Positions 10,576 through 22,739 of a stretch of DNA of 64,000 nt are shown here, piece after piece. The translations under genes were made by a program, and so were the position numbers. The DNA comes from Trichaptum fuscoviolaceum. Taxonomy: Eukaryota; Basidiomycota; Agaricomycetes; Hymenochaetales; Trichaptaceae. The first letter of the stretch is position 1. Every line of letters starts with the position of its first letter. The notes beneath the pieces were generated by a model that saw only the letters and a program-made list of their open reading frames with translations, was not told where the DNA came from and ran no database searches. The stretch covers positions 3,466,565-3,530,564 of the forward strand of contig CAJSYZ010000004.1 in NCBI GenBank assembly GCA_910574455.1, in the 5' to 3' direction.

Positions 10576-10590
10576 CAGCTTTTATAGTGT
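10576..10590 (-). promoter_or_regulatory. TATA box of the antisense locus, unit 1
   Basis: The minus strand reads CACTATAAAAGCTGG. It is the best TATA match in the unit and stands just upstream of the intron series. It is kept in all four units, with one change in type B (CGCTATAAAGGCTGG near 22666-22680). Confidence 0.5.
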
Positions 10591-10654
10591 TTTTGCGTGG
10601 TCTGTGCGCGCAATGCCTTTCCACTCCTGGTTATGTGCGTGCCTCGCTTCCCAA

Positions 10655-11310
10655 GCTCGCTCGGCGGACAAAATCGTTATTCCTGCAAACGCAAATCTGG
10701 TGCGTGTCTACTCGCTTGCCAAGCGCGCGCGCGCCGAGCACATTCATTCTTATCTTGTCAGGCTCCCACAACACCGCTCGCCGGAATTTTTTACATACTC
10801 AGGTCCCCTGGAGGTTGCTCGCCGGTTGAACTTCTGTAGGTACATTTGTTTGGTTTGTCAATTAGAGATTCTTGTACATACATACTTATGAGAATAAATG
10901 ACTTTCTACTGCACACTATTGCGCAAAGCTGCTCGCCGGAAGCATTTGTATATATACATTGTGATCCTGCAAGTACAGTACGCTCTGCGGAAGAAATTAC
11001 ATGCCAGATGCAAGCGAACTTCGCTATGCGTGAACGTAAGGCTTTGCACGTCCCCCGGGTCGCTCGCCAGCGGAATTTATATAGCTATATTGTCATTCTA
11101 GTAGCAGATACATTTTAGTATTATTCTGCTGTCGTTACAGACTGCCAGTGCTTTGCGCAGCTCGCCGGAAGAATTTACATATATACATTGCAAAGATTCA
11201 AATGGACTGAAAAACCAATTTATGCTTAAAATCAATCTTCCATAGGCTGCATGGCATGTTCAGGATCCCGTGAAGCTGCTCGCCGGACGAATTTACATAT
11301 ATACATTGCG
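10655..11310 (+). repeat. Motif B array, unit 1
   Basis: About seven copies of a two-part motif occur: GCTCGCCGG, a few variable bases, then GAATTTACATATATACATTG. The best copies are near 10928, 11160 and 11276; more degenerate ones lie near 10660, 10790, 10815 and 11061. They lie directly upstream of the minus-strand TATA box. Spacers of 80-130 bp are unrelated to each other. Confidence 0.7.
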
Positions 11311-12404
11311 ATGCAGCGGAATGCGAAGGTGAAAGTTAGAAATGAATTGATTACGTAAGCAACACCTGAAGTGCCGAAATGACATTCAACCTTCGTTTGC
11401 TTCTACCACCACCACCACTTACGGGTACCGCTTTTTCTGCAGAATTTGACACTTTCAGGTGCTACTGCGACTGCGCTTGGTCTCAAACCTGCAATAATCT
11501 GTTGTTTACGGTGTCTACTGCCTCGAGATATCTCTGCTGTCAGAATTCAATCAATTGACATCTCCATAGAATCTGGCCAGTTCTTCCTAACAGATCAAGC
11601 GAAAAGAAGCTACACAATGTCCGGGGGCTCTGTTCAAATGCTCCGATCTGCGTCCCTGGCGCGCGCCCGCGTGCTAGCCGATTAATTCAATTTTACAACA
11701 ACTCCCAATCTCTTGCAGCCGTTTGCCTCCTCTGAACATATCTGGCGACATCAGAGAACAGGAATACTAGTGCCCTGTGCCTCTTGAATGGCTTGCGCAT
11801 GCAGGGAATAGATATCTCAGTGGAAAGCTTTCACGGGGGAGAGAAAATCCTGTTCTGCCCCAATGTCTCCGGGTCTCGTTCTGTCGGCTAATCTGCATTG
11901 CAATGCAGCGGCGGAGCAGAGGAGATAACAGGTAATGCTCTAGTGGTCCCTGGCGCTGACAGGCAACCGAGTTGCGCGTCCTCGGTTAGTTTTTTCACTT
12001 TGAAACCTGGATCTTCGCCGTTTCTGATTGCACCACATGCCTGAATGGCATGGGAAAGCCAGGAGGGGGCTCTGACGGGCTTAAAAGGCGTCGATTACCC
12101 GTCCTTCCAGGCTCAAGAACCGTGCGCACGGCCCCCATTCCCCTTCTCTATGCTTGTCGACTGCTTCCTCTTTCCTCATTGTTCGGGTGGCCCTCGTCAT
12201 TGTGGAATGGACCTCGCAACTGCGAGTCAGCGGGTTAGGGGGACGCCCCTATCCGCAGATTCAAAGGCACCCATCTCGTAAGTTTATCCTCTTGTCACCA
12301 TTTACTCTATTTGACTTTTACTTTATTCTTTTGGGTTAATGGCTTTGCTCTGAGCTTTGACCAGTAAGCCCATTTGCTCTTGCATGCATTGTTGCTAACT
12401 CAGA
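11311..12404. other. Unassigned part of unit 1
   Basis: No gene is recognised. It contains a CCACCACCACCACTTACGGG stretch near 11408, several short ORFs without recognisable sequence, and an intron-like GTAAGT near 12277. The same stretch recurs in units 2 to 4 with type-specific changes, and leads into the next unit at 12405. Confidence 0.4.
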
Positions 12405-14395
12405 TTTACTCAGGTGTTGGATTATTTGGGCTCTGGGGGCTATCACTTTACTTGGGCTTCGGGGGTTGTCGGATAATAGTATAATTTAGGCAATTACATG
12501 TACGTAGTTCGACTCTCTGTTTTGCATTGTGTCTTACGTCTTTCACTAGGGAACCAAATATCCGAGTTGTTCGCAATCGGTATGTACTCTAGTTTATCTT
12601 TTGTCTCACGTTGTTGCTTACAGATCTCCCTCTTTTAAATCCCATTCCCTGACCTGACCTTGGTAAACGACGGATGCTGCAGCTCCGATGCGTGCCGGGT
12701 TGGGTCTCTCGCTGCTTTCTTTTCTTGTTTAGGACTTTCGACTGCAAAGACTTGCTCTGGGCTGAATGCGACAGAATATAAGGGGAAACTATGACAGTAC
12801 AGGTAGGGAACTTATGATCCTATGATGTATATGCGTAAACTAACATCTTTTCCGAGGTTTGACTTGTAACACAACTCATTCGCTAACTCAAAGTAACTCC
12901 CACATATAGGTTGAGGCCTTCGGGCCTTCTGTTTAGTTACATACATGTGTTGTAGTTACCACTGGCAATGAATTAACTCTACATCTATCAACTTGTGTGT
13001 TTCCATGGCAACGGGCTGAAGTGCAAGTTGAAGCAACAGCATAATCAGACAGACACAAGGTTTACGGTTGTCAGTTGAATGCCGGAGCTAGAAAGACATG
13101 CCAGTGCGCGCGAGACTGGTTGCGGATCAAATTGAAAGAGAGACGAGTTGAAGTTGTTAGGTTAATATGCAGATAGACATGTGCGGAACACGGCCGCAAA
13201 GCATTAGATTCAATTGGGATGTGCGAGGCCTAGCATATGGTTGCAATAGCAATGTACTGCAGACGCAGTCAGTGAATGCAGATAGACATACGCGCAAACA
13301 GTAGTTCGAACGCGAGTTCTAACAGTCACTAATGGAATAATGCAGATAGACATGTGCGGAAGAAGGCCGCAAAGTCAATTGGGATGTACTCGATTCAAGA
13401 AGTAAAAGTAGTGCGAGGGCTGGCATATGCTTGCAATAGCAATGCACTGCAGACGCAGTGAATGCAGATAGACATGCGCGAGAGGCTGGTATTGCGGGTG
13501 AAAGGAAGTGGTTCGAAAGAATGCAGGTTTATTGCGATTTGCAAGATCGAGTAACAAAGCTGAAGTGTTGCAGGAATGCAGGTGTATTGAGATTTGAATG
13601 CAGATAGACATGTGCGATGTGAAGTCTTGCGGCAAGGCAGACGGAGAAGGAGAAAGCCAATCAGCGCACGGCGATCTGAGGCGGGACCGTGACCACTGGC
13701 AATCCCAGCGCTCTGGCGCTCTGGCATAACGAAACTGCAAGCACCAATGGCTGCCACGTTCACCGAAGGTTTGATCGAGTTCTCTCACATATCTAGATAT
13801 CCGTTTCGTCACCAGCACGATGCTGGGCACATGGGAGATCCGGCCTCTCACGGCGAAATAGGAGGCTCAGGTTTCGTTCTGCCGAGCATGAATATGGAAC
13901 ATGCTCAATCGTTTCAAGACGTCGTCATTCCTTCATCCGTGTCGCCGCTCTTCTTTCTCCATTCATTTCCCCACCCTTTCCCAGGTACATTTGAGACAAA
14001 TTGTGCTCACATCTCAAAACAAGCTATCGACTTCAAATACAACCATTTCTCATCAAATCCCGCCTAGAGTACCTTTTCATCAAGAATATGCCTAGACCAA
14101 TCTTTCAACTCGCCCATTCGTTGGTTGAAGCTCAAGACACGGGTTTTCTGAAATCTGAGTCCGGCGGCAGTCTCGAATGCTCGGCGGGACGGGGAATGCC
14201 GATTGAGTGCCCCTTGCTTAATTAGATTGGGGTGACTGAAGCAATATCTTGCTGCTTCCGACTTGAACACCATCACTATCATCATAGGGGGAGGATGTCG
14301 TATGACTTACGCCGTCTTTTCTCCAGACTCCCCATCTTAACGCGACCGGTCGCGAACGAACGAAACGACACGATTTAGAGACATCAAGCTGCACG

Positions 14396-15720
14396 ATGCG
14401 TTCAACGTCGCATCTCACTGGCACGTCGTCCACGTCGACAGTCAGACCCAAATCACCGAGGTCGAGTGCTCATACTCGAGCAGAGTCGCCGCTGCCGAAG
14501 AACAGCGTTCGCACTCATCTCGCAGACTTTCTGCCACTTCCACGCCACGCACTCTTCCACGTCAAGGTCACGATCCACCAGCTCTGGAATGTTCCGTTTG
14601 TCAACGGTCGATACAGTGTGCGATGGAAGTTTCAGAATGTACAGTCTGTGCGAGGGAATGGGCTGAAGGCGAAGATGAGAGCGTCGGCGGCGGCGTCGGT
14701 GTCGAATTTGACGGCAAAGGGGAAGGGCCGGGTGGTGAGCGGTGAGAGCATGGAGAGCAACGGAACCGGAAATGAGTCGCTATTTCCCTCAGAGGATTCA
14801 TCAAGATCATCGGTCATGAACGACGGAGCGTCGTCTACAAACCCCTCGCCACTGCTAAAGACAGCATTCTTGCCTGACAACGGGGATGTGCTCGAGTTCT
14901 CACACGACTCCCGGGGGCGCACGGACTATGTTGATTTGAGAGACCATAACGTGAAATGGGGTCAGACAATCAATGTTCTCGTTCAGATGGATGTGCACCG
15001 AGATACCAAAGAACTGCAGCCGAGCGAGCTCAAGCTCGTGGTCGAGCAAGTGAGTGTCTCAATGACATTATGCGTTGAACGGACTTCTTATTCGTGCAGC
15101 TTGTCATTCCCGGTGACCCAGATTCGCCTCAGACCCCACGCCTGGGTGCTGTGTACCTCAATCTGGCAGAGTACGCAGATGAGGGCCCCGTCACTCGCAG
15201 ATATCTCCTCCGGCAAAGCAAGATAAACGCAACGCTGCAGCTCACCGTCGAGCTCACACATATCGACGGCGAAAAGTCTTATAAATCTCCACCCCTAAGG
15301 AAGGGCGAAGTCATGGCGGGAGTTGCGACTCTCCTTGAGAATAGCCCCTTCGGCTCCCTCCCTCGCCCGTCCTTCTCTCGCCAGGCATCGACCAGGCCAG
15401 CGTTCGGCCTAGAGAATCTGACACCCGGCGGATCTCGACCGAGCTCCCCACGATCCCGCGCGCACAATCCGAGTCCGGAATCACTACGAACGACAGACAA
15501 CATCATTGAGGCGATCTTTAACCCTGTACCTACGAGCTCCACTACACCTTCGCCGTTTACATACTATGTCCCGCCAAAACCTCGCCCTTTACCTGCGCTG
15601 GATCTTAGCACCATACATGATCAGACCGAGGACGAACCTCCACAGAGTGCTGTCAGCAGAAGCACCAGTGTATCTCGGTCTATCTCGATGTCGACTCATA
15701 GCAGTCATTCGCATGCATGA
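14396..15720 (+). CDS. NT-C2 domain protein, truncated copy 2
   Basis: Exons 14396-15049 and 15100-15720 encode 424 residues with a complete NT-C2 domain, as in copy 1. Only a few amino acids differ (for example His-Ser to His-Asn before PSPESL, and Arg to Pro in DEPPQS). It has the same early TGA from the 11-base loss. Confidence 0.75.
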
Positions 15721-16004
15721 GAAGCCTACTCGCCAACGTTGGTGGCAAAAATTCGGACACCATCGGCAACAATTCAAATCAGGGCAAAAGTAGCCACCCT
15801 CCGTCTCAATCACGGAACAATCTGGCAATGAGATTTTTGGTGGAAGCAAACAAAAAACATATCATTCTAGGGTTAGGACAGCAAATCAAACTTCAAGAAT
15901 TCTGGCTATCTCCACGTCGTCCAATCCTCCTTTTTTATACATTTGACGATAGTCTCCCCTTGTATAGGGCAGAAAATCGTGGGTGGCTACTAACTAATTG
16001 CGCT

Positions 16005-16575
16005 TCTAGATCGTCGCTCGAAGCTCTTGTGCGTCAAAGCACCCCTCAAATCGATTGTCGATTACGCGGCCTCGCGACGCTTAGGCGCTCGTCGAAGCGC
16101 CGACTGCAAGCATGAATAGACAAAGTAAGTCGAAATCTCTTTTTGCGCTGTCAATAAAAATGCTTACATTTACTGCGGGAGCCAAGTTAACGCGTCGATT
16201 GCGCCGCATCGACGCTTAGGCGCTCGTCGAAGCGCCGGTTGCACATCGTCGCTCGTAGATTCTGTGAGGTATTTGTTAATGAAATGTAATCATTGTTACT
16301 TACCATAGTCTGAAAGGGCTCGGGGACAAAGGGGACAATTGTTTCGCCGACTTGCGCCGACCGCAAATTGCTTCAAGATCGTCGCTTACTGCAACGAGAG
16401 GTAAGTCAATAACATGGTACACCTTAATGTAATAACAGACACTTACCACTTAGTCATGTAGACTACTGCATGGCTCGGGGGCGAGGGAGGACAAGTTAAT
16501 GCGACGGCGAAGAGGGGTCGACGGGGAAGGCCAGGGTAGCGCGACGGCGCAACAGCATAATGCAATCTACTGACT
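16005..16575 (-). ncRNA. Predicted spliced antisense transcript, unit 2
   Basis: This corresponds base for base to the unit 1 locus: a TATA box at 16593-16601 on the minus strand, then three introns shifted by 6015 bp, all with intact GTAAG and CAG borders. Confidence 0.48.
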
Positions 16576-16669
16576 CGCTAACCTTTCCCCCAGCTTTTAT
16601 AGTGTTTTTGCGTGGTCTGTGCGCGCAATGCCTTTCCACTCCTGGTTATGTGCGTGCCTCGCTTCCCAA

Positions 16670-17325
16670 GCTCGCTCGGCGGACAAAATCGTTATTCCTG
16701 CAAACGCAAATCTGGTGCGTGTCTACTCGCTTGCCAAGCGCGCGCGCGCCGAGCACATTCATTCTTATCTTGTCAGGCTCCCACAACACCGCTCGCCGGA
16801 ATTTTTTACATACTCAGGTCCCCTGGAGGTTGCTCGCCGGTTGAACTTCTGTAGGTACATTTGTTTGGTTTGTCAATTAGAGATTCTTGTACATACATAC
16901 TTATGAGAATAAATGACTTTCTACTGCACACTATTGCGCAAAGCTGCTCGCCGGAAGCATTTGTATATATACATTGTGATCCTGCAAGTACAGTACGCTC
17001 TGCGGAAGAAATTACATGCCAGATGCAAGCGAACTTCGCTATGCGTGAACGTAAGGCTTTGCACGTCCCCCGGGTCGCTCGCCAGCGGAATTTATATAGC
17101 TATATTGTCATTCTAGTAGCAGATACATTTTAGTATTATTCTGCTGTCGTTACAGACTGCCAGTGCTTTGCGCAGCTCGCCGGAAGAATTTACATATATA
17201 CATTGCAAAGATTCAAATGGACTGAAAAACCAATTTATGCTTAAAATCAATCTTCCATAGGCTGCATGGCATGTTCAGGATCCCGTGAAGCTGCTCGCCG
17301 GACGAATTTACATATATACATTGCG
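16670..17325 (+). repeat. Motif B array, unit 2
   Basis: This has the same series of GCTCGCCGG plus ACATATATACATTG motifs as unit 1, upstream of the minus-strand TATA box. Confidence 0.7.
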
Positions 17326-20300
17326 ATGCAGCGGAATGCGAAGGTGAAAGTTAGAAATGAATTGATTACGTAAGCAACACCTGAAGTGCCGAAATGACAT
17401 TCAACCTTCGTTTGCTTCTACCACCACCACCACTTACGGGTACCGCTTTTTCTGCAGAATTTGACACTTTCAGGTGCTACTGCGACTGCGCTTGGTCTCA
17501 AACCTGCAATAATCTGTTGTTTACGGTGTCTACTGCCTCGAGATATCTCTGCTGTCAGAATTCAATCAATTGACATCTCCATAGAATCTGGCCAGTTCTT
17601 CCTAACAGATCAAGCGAAAAGAAGCTACACAATGTCCGGGGGCTCTGTTCAAATGCTCCGATCTGCGTCCCTGGCGCGCGCCCGCGTGCTAGCCGATTAA
17701 TTCAATTTTACAACAACTCCCAATCTCTTGCAGCCGTTTGCCTCCTCTGAACATATCTGGCGACATCAGAGAACAGGAATACTAGTGCCCTGTGCCTCTT
17801 GAATGGCTTGCGCATGCAGGGAATAGATATCTCAGTGGAAAGCTTTCACGGGGGAGAGAAAATCCTGTTCTGCCCCAATGTCTCCGGGTCTCGTTCTGTC
17901 GGCTAATCTGCATTGCAATGCAGCGGCGGAGCAGAGGAGATAACAGGTAATGCTCTAGTGGTCCCTGGCGCTGACAGGCAACCGAGTTGCGCGTCCTCGG
18001 TTAGTTTTTTCACTTTGAAACCTGGATCTTCGCCGTTTCTGATTGCACCACATGCCTGAATGGCATGGGAAAGCCAGAGGGCTCTGACGGGCTTAAAAGG
18101 CGTCGATTACCCGTCCTTCCAGGCTCAAGAACCGTGCGCACGGCCCCCATTCCCCTTCTCTATGCTTGTCGACTGCTTCCTCTTTCCTCATTGTTCGGGT
18201 GGCCCTCGTCATTGTGGAATGGACCTCGCAACTGCGAGTCAGCGGGTTAGGGGGACGCCCCTATCCGCAGATTCAAAGGCACCCATCTCGTAAGTTTATC
18301 CTCTTGTCACCATTTACTCTATTTGACTTTTACTTTATTCTTTTGGGTTAATGGCTTTGCTCTGAGCTTTGACCAGTAAGCCCATTTGCTCTTGCATGCA
18401 TTGTTGCTAACTCAGATTTACTCAGGTGTTGGATTATTTGGGCTCTGGGGGCTATCACTTTACTTGGGCTTCGGGGGTTGTCGGATAATAGTATAATTTA
18501 GGCAATTACATGTACGTAGTTCGACTCTCTGTTTTGCATTGTGTCTTACGTCTTTCACTAGGGAACCAAATATCCGAGTTGTTCGCAATCGGTATGTACT
18601 CTAGTTTATCTTTTGTCTCACGTTGTTGCTTACAGATCTCCCTCTTTTAAATCCCATTCCCTGACCTGACCTTGGTAAACGACGGATGCTGCAGCTCCGA
18701 TGCGTGCCGGGTTGGGTCTCTCGCTGCTTTCTTTTCTTGTTTAGGACTTTCGACTGCAAAGACTTGCTCTGGGCTGAATGCGACAGAATATAAGGGGAAA
18801 CTATGACAGTACAGGTAGGGAACTTATGATCCTATGATGTATATGCGTAAACTAACATCTTTTCCGAGGTTTGACTTGTAACACAACTCATTCGCTAACT
18901 CAAAGTAACTCCCACATATAGGTTGAGGCCTTCGGGCCTTCTGTTTAGTTACATACATGTGTTGTAGTTACCACTGGCAATGAATTAACTCTACATCTAT
19001 CAACTTGTGTGTTTCCATGGCAACGGGCTGAAGTGCAAGTTGAAGCAACAGCATAATCAGACAGACACAAGGTTTACGGTTGTCAGTTGAATGCCGGAGC
19101 TAGAAAGACATGCCAGTGCGCGCGAGACTGGTTGCGGATCAAATTGAAAGAGAGACGAGTTGAAGTTGTTAGGTTAATATGCAGATAGACATGTGCGGAA
19201 CACGGCCGCAAAGCATTAGATTCAATTGGGATGTGCGAGGCCTAGCATATGGTTGCAATAGCAATGTACTGCAGACGCAGTCAGTGAATGCAGATAGACA
19301 TACGCGCAAACAGTAGTTCGAACGCGAGTTCTAACAGTCACTAATGGAATAATGCAGATAGACATGTGCGGAAGAAGGCCGCAAAGTCAATTGGGATGTA
19401 CTCGATTCAAGAAGTAAAAGTAGTGCGAGGGCTGGCATATGCTTGCAATAGCAATGCACTGCAGACGCAGTGAATGCAGATAGACATGCGCGAGAGGCTG
19501 GTATTGCGGGTCGAAAGGAAGTGGTTCGAAAGAATGCAGGTTTATTGCGATTTGCAAGATCGAGTAACAAAGCTGAAGTGTTGCAGGAATGCAGGTGTAT
19601 TGAGATTTGAATGCAGATAGACATGTGCGATGTGAAGTCTTGCGGCAAGGCAGACGGAGAAGGAGAAAGCCAATCAGCGCACGGCGATCTGAGGCGGGAC
19701 CGTGACCACTGGCAATCCCAGCGCTCTGGCGCTCTGGCATAACGAAACTGCAAGCACCAATGGCTGCCACGTTCACCGAAGGTTTGATCGAGTTCTCTCA
19801 CATATCTAGATATCCGTTTCGTCACCAGCACGATGCTGGGCACATGGGAGATCCGGCCTCTCACGGCGAAATAGGAGGCTCAGGTTTCGTTCTGCCGAGC
19901 ATGAATATGGAACATGCTCAATCGTTTCAAGACGTCGTCATTCCTTCATCCGTGTCGCCGCTCTTCTTTCTCCATTCATTTCCCCACCCTTTCCCAGGTA
20001 CATTTGAGACAAATTGTGCTCACATCTCAAAACAAGCTATCGACTTCAAATACAACCATTTCTCATCAAATCCCGCCTAGAGTACCTTTTCATCAAGAAT
20101 ATGCCTAGACCAATCTTTCAACTCGCCCATTCGTTGGTTGAAGCTCAAGACACGGGTTTTCTGAAATCTGAGTCCGGCGGCAGTCTCGAATGCTCGGCGG
20201 GACGGGGAATGCCGATTGAGTGCCCCTTGCTTAATTAGATTGGGGTGACTGAAGCAATATCTTGCTGCTTCCGACTTGAACACCATCACTATCATCATAG

Positions 20301-20408
20301 GGGGAGGATGTCGTATGACTTACGCCGTCTTTTCTCCAGACTCCCCATCTTAACGCGACCGGTCGCGAACGAACGAAACGACACGATTTAGAGACATCAA
20401 GCTGCACG

Positions 20409-21805
20409 ATGCGTTCAACGTCGCATCTCACTGGCACGTCGTCCACGTCGACAGTCAGACCCAAATCACCGAGGTCGAGTGCTCATACTCGAGCAGAGTC
20501 GCCGCTGCCGAAGAACAGCGTTCGCACTCATCTCGCAGACTTTCTGCCACTTCCACGCCACGCACTCTTCCACGTCAAGGTCACGATCCACCAGCTCTGG
20601 AATGTTCCGTTTGTCAACGGTCGATACAGTGTGCGATGGAAGTTTCAGAATGTACAGTCTGTGCGAGGGAATGGGCTGAAGGCGAAGATGAGAGCGTCGG
20701 CGGCGGCGTCGGTGTCGAATTTGACGGCAAAGGGGAAGGGCCGGGTGGTGAGCGGTGAGAGCATGGAGAGCAACGGAACCGGAAATGAGTCGCTATTTCC
20801 CTCAGAGGATTCATCAAGATCATCGGTCATGAACGACGGAGCGTCGTCTACAAACCCCTCGCCACTGCTAAAGACAGCATTCTTGCCTGACAACGGGGAT
20901 GTGCTCGAGTTCTCACACGACTCCCGGGGGCGCACGGACTATGTTGATTTGAGAGACCATAACGTGAAATGGGGTCAGACAATCAATGTTCTCGTTCAGA
21001 TGGATGTGCACCGAGATACCAAAGAACTGCAGCCGAGCGAGCTCAAGCTCGTGGTCGAGCAAGTGAGTGTCTCAATGACATTATGCGTTGAACGGACTTC
21101 TTATTCGTGCAGCTTGTCATTCCCGGTGACCCAGATTCGCCTCAGACCCCACGCCTGGGTGCTGTGTACCTCAATCTGGCAGAGTACGCAGATGAGGGCC
21201 CCGTCACTCGCAGATATCTCCTCCGGCAAAGCAAGATAAACGCAACGCTGCAGCTCACCGTCGAGCTCACACATATCGACGGCGAAAAGTCTTATAAATC
21301 TCCACCCCTAAGGAAGGGCGAAGTCATGGCGGGAGTTGCGACTCTCCTTGAGAATAGCCCCTTCGGCTCCCTCCCTCGCCCGTCCTTCTCTCGCCAGGCA
21401 TCGACCAGGCCAGCGTTCGGCCTAGAGAATCTGACACCCGGCGGATCTCGACCGAGCTCCCCACGATCCCGCGCGCACAATCCGAGTCCGGAATCACTAC
21501 GAACGACAGACAACATCATTGAGGCGATCTTTAACCCTGTACCTACGAGCTCCACTACACCTTCCCGTTTACATACTATGTCCCGCCAAAACCTCGCCCT
21601 TTACCTGCGCTGGATCTTAGCACCATACATGATCAGACCGAGGACGAACCTCCACAGAGTGCTGTCAGCAGAAGCACCAGTGTATCTCGGTCTATCTCGA
21701 TGTCGACTCATAGCAGTCATTCGCATGCATGAGAAGCCTACTCGCCAACGTTGGTGGCAAAAATTCGGACACCATCGGCAACAATTCAAATCAGGGCAAA
21801 AGTAG
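20409..21805 (+). pseudogene. NT-C2 domain gene, copy 3 with extra frameshift
   Basis: Exon 1 (20409-21062), the intron and the C2 domain are as in copies 1 and 2. One base is lost near 21565 (CTTCCCGTTT instead of CTTCGCCGTTT), so exon 2 (21113-21805) leaves the usual frame after the C2 domain, bypasses the common TGA, and ends 24 codons later. The predicted protein is 448 residues with an unrelated basic tail. The domain is intact, but the frame change marks this copy as decaying. Confidence 0.65.
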
Positions 21806-21999
21806 CCACCTTCAGTTCTTGCAACGGAACAATCTGGCAATGAGATTGTTGGTGGAAGCAAACAAAAAACATATCATTCTAGGGTTAGGACAGCAAATCA
21901 AACTTCAAGAATTCTGGCTATCTCCACGTCGTCCAATCCTCCTTTTTTATACATTTGACGATAGTCTCCCCTTATATTGGGCAGAATATCGTGGGTTAG

Positions 22000-22650
22000 T
22001 AACTAACTACTGCTAACTAACTACGAAAGCCTAAAAGTCAAAGTAAGTCTAAATCTCTGTCTGCATCAATCTAAATTGCTTACATTCGGCGAAGCCAGGG
22101 TAACATCGGTTGCATCGCGTCGCGACACTTAGGCGCTCGTCGAAGCGCCGACTATGAAGAGACAAAGTAAGTCGAAATCTCTTTTTGCGCTTTCAATTGA
22201 AATGCTTACATTTAATGCGGGGGCCAGGTTAACGCGCGTCGATTGCGCCGCCTCGACGCTTAGGCGCTCGTCGAAGCGCCGGTTGCACATTGTCGCTCGA
22301 AGATTCTGTGAGGTATTTGTTAATGAAATGTAAAGCTCAATGTAACCATTGTTACTTACCATAGTTTGGAATAGCCCGGGGGCAAAGACGACGCTGGCGC
22401 TTATCAAAGCGCCGCTTCTGGACGTCGCTCGAAGGCTCTACTGTAACAAGAGGTAAGTCAATAACATGGTACACCTAAATGTAATAAGGGATGCTTACCA
22501 TATAATCATGTAGACTAGGCCTCGAGGTCGAAGAGGAGTCGAAAGCAGTGGTGAAGGTCAGGGTAGGTCGACGGCGAGGGGGTTCAGAGTGGGGGTCGGC
22601 GGGGAAGGCCAATGCGACGGCGCAACAGCATAATGCAATCTACTGACTCG
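22000..22650 (-). ncRNA. Predicted spliced antisense transcript, unit 3 (type B)
   Basis: On the minus strand a CTATAAAGG box (22669-22677) is followed by four introns: 22441-22498 (58 nt), 22306-22359 (54 nt), 22152-22209 (58 nt) and 22031-22083 (53 nt). All have GTAAG donors and AG acceptors. Exons are diverged from type A, but donors and acceptors are kept, and one exon-intron module has been duplicated. Within the exons the peptide word RRFD/RR recurs, with dibasic KR and RR pairs, but stops interrupt it. The locus converges on the truncated C2 gene. Confidence 0.5.
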
Positions 22651-22739
22651 CTAACCTTTCCTCCCAGCCTTTATAGCGATTTTGCGTGGTCTGTGCGCAC
22701 GACTCCCTTCCACTCTTGGTTACCCACTCGCTTCGCTTC

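Larger units (their letters stand above)
6389..12404 (+). repeat. Tandem array unit 1 (type A, 6016 bp)
   Basis: The unit starts at TTTACTCAGGTGTTGG and repeats at 12405 and 18417. Order: head (6389-8380, upstream DNA of the C2 gene with motif A array), truncated NT-C2 gene (8381-9705), a convergent minus-strand spliced locus (about 9990-10560), motif B array (10655-11310), and an unassigned stretch (11310-12404). Units 1 and 2 differ by only a handful of bases over 6 kb, so the duplication is recent or the copies are kept alike by gene conversion. Confidence 0.95.
12405..18416 (+). repeat. Tandem array unit 2 (type A, 6012 bp)
   Basis: This is almost identical to unit 1. Small differences include one base lost near 13499, AGTCCGAG changed to AATCCGAG near 15468, and three bases lost near 18076. 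Motif A copies lie at 13165-13620 and motif B copies at 16670-17325. Confidence 0.95.

Noticed and set aside
6389..12404. The 6-kb unit as a Helitron that captured a gene fragment
   Set aside because: No Rep/helicase sequence is present, and no convincing 5' TC and 3' CTRR-with-hairpin pair was found at unit borders. The order is explained by tandem duplication.
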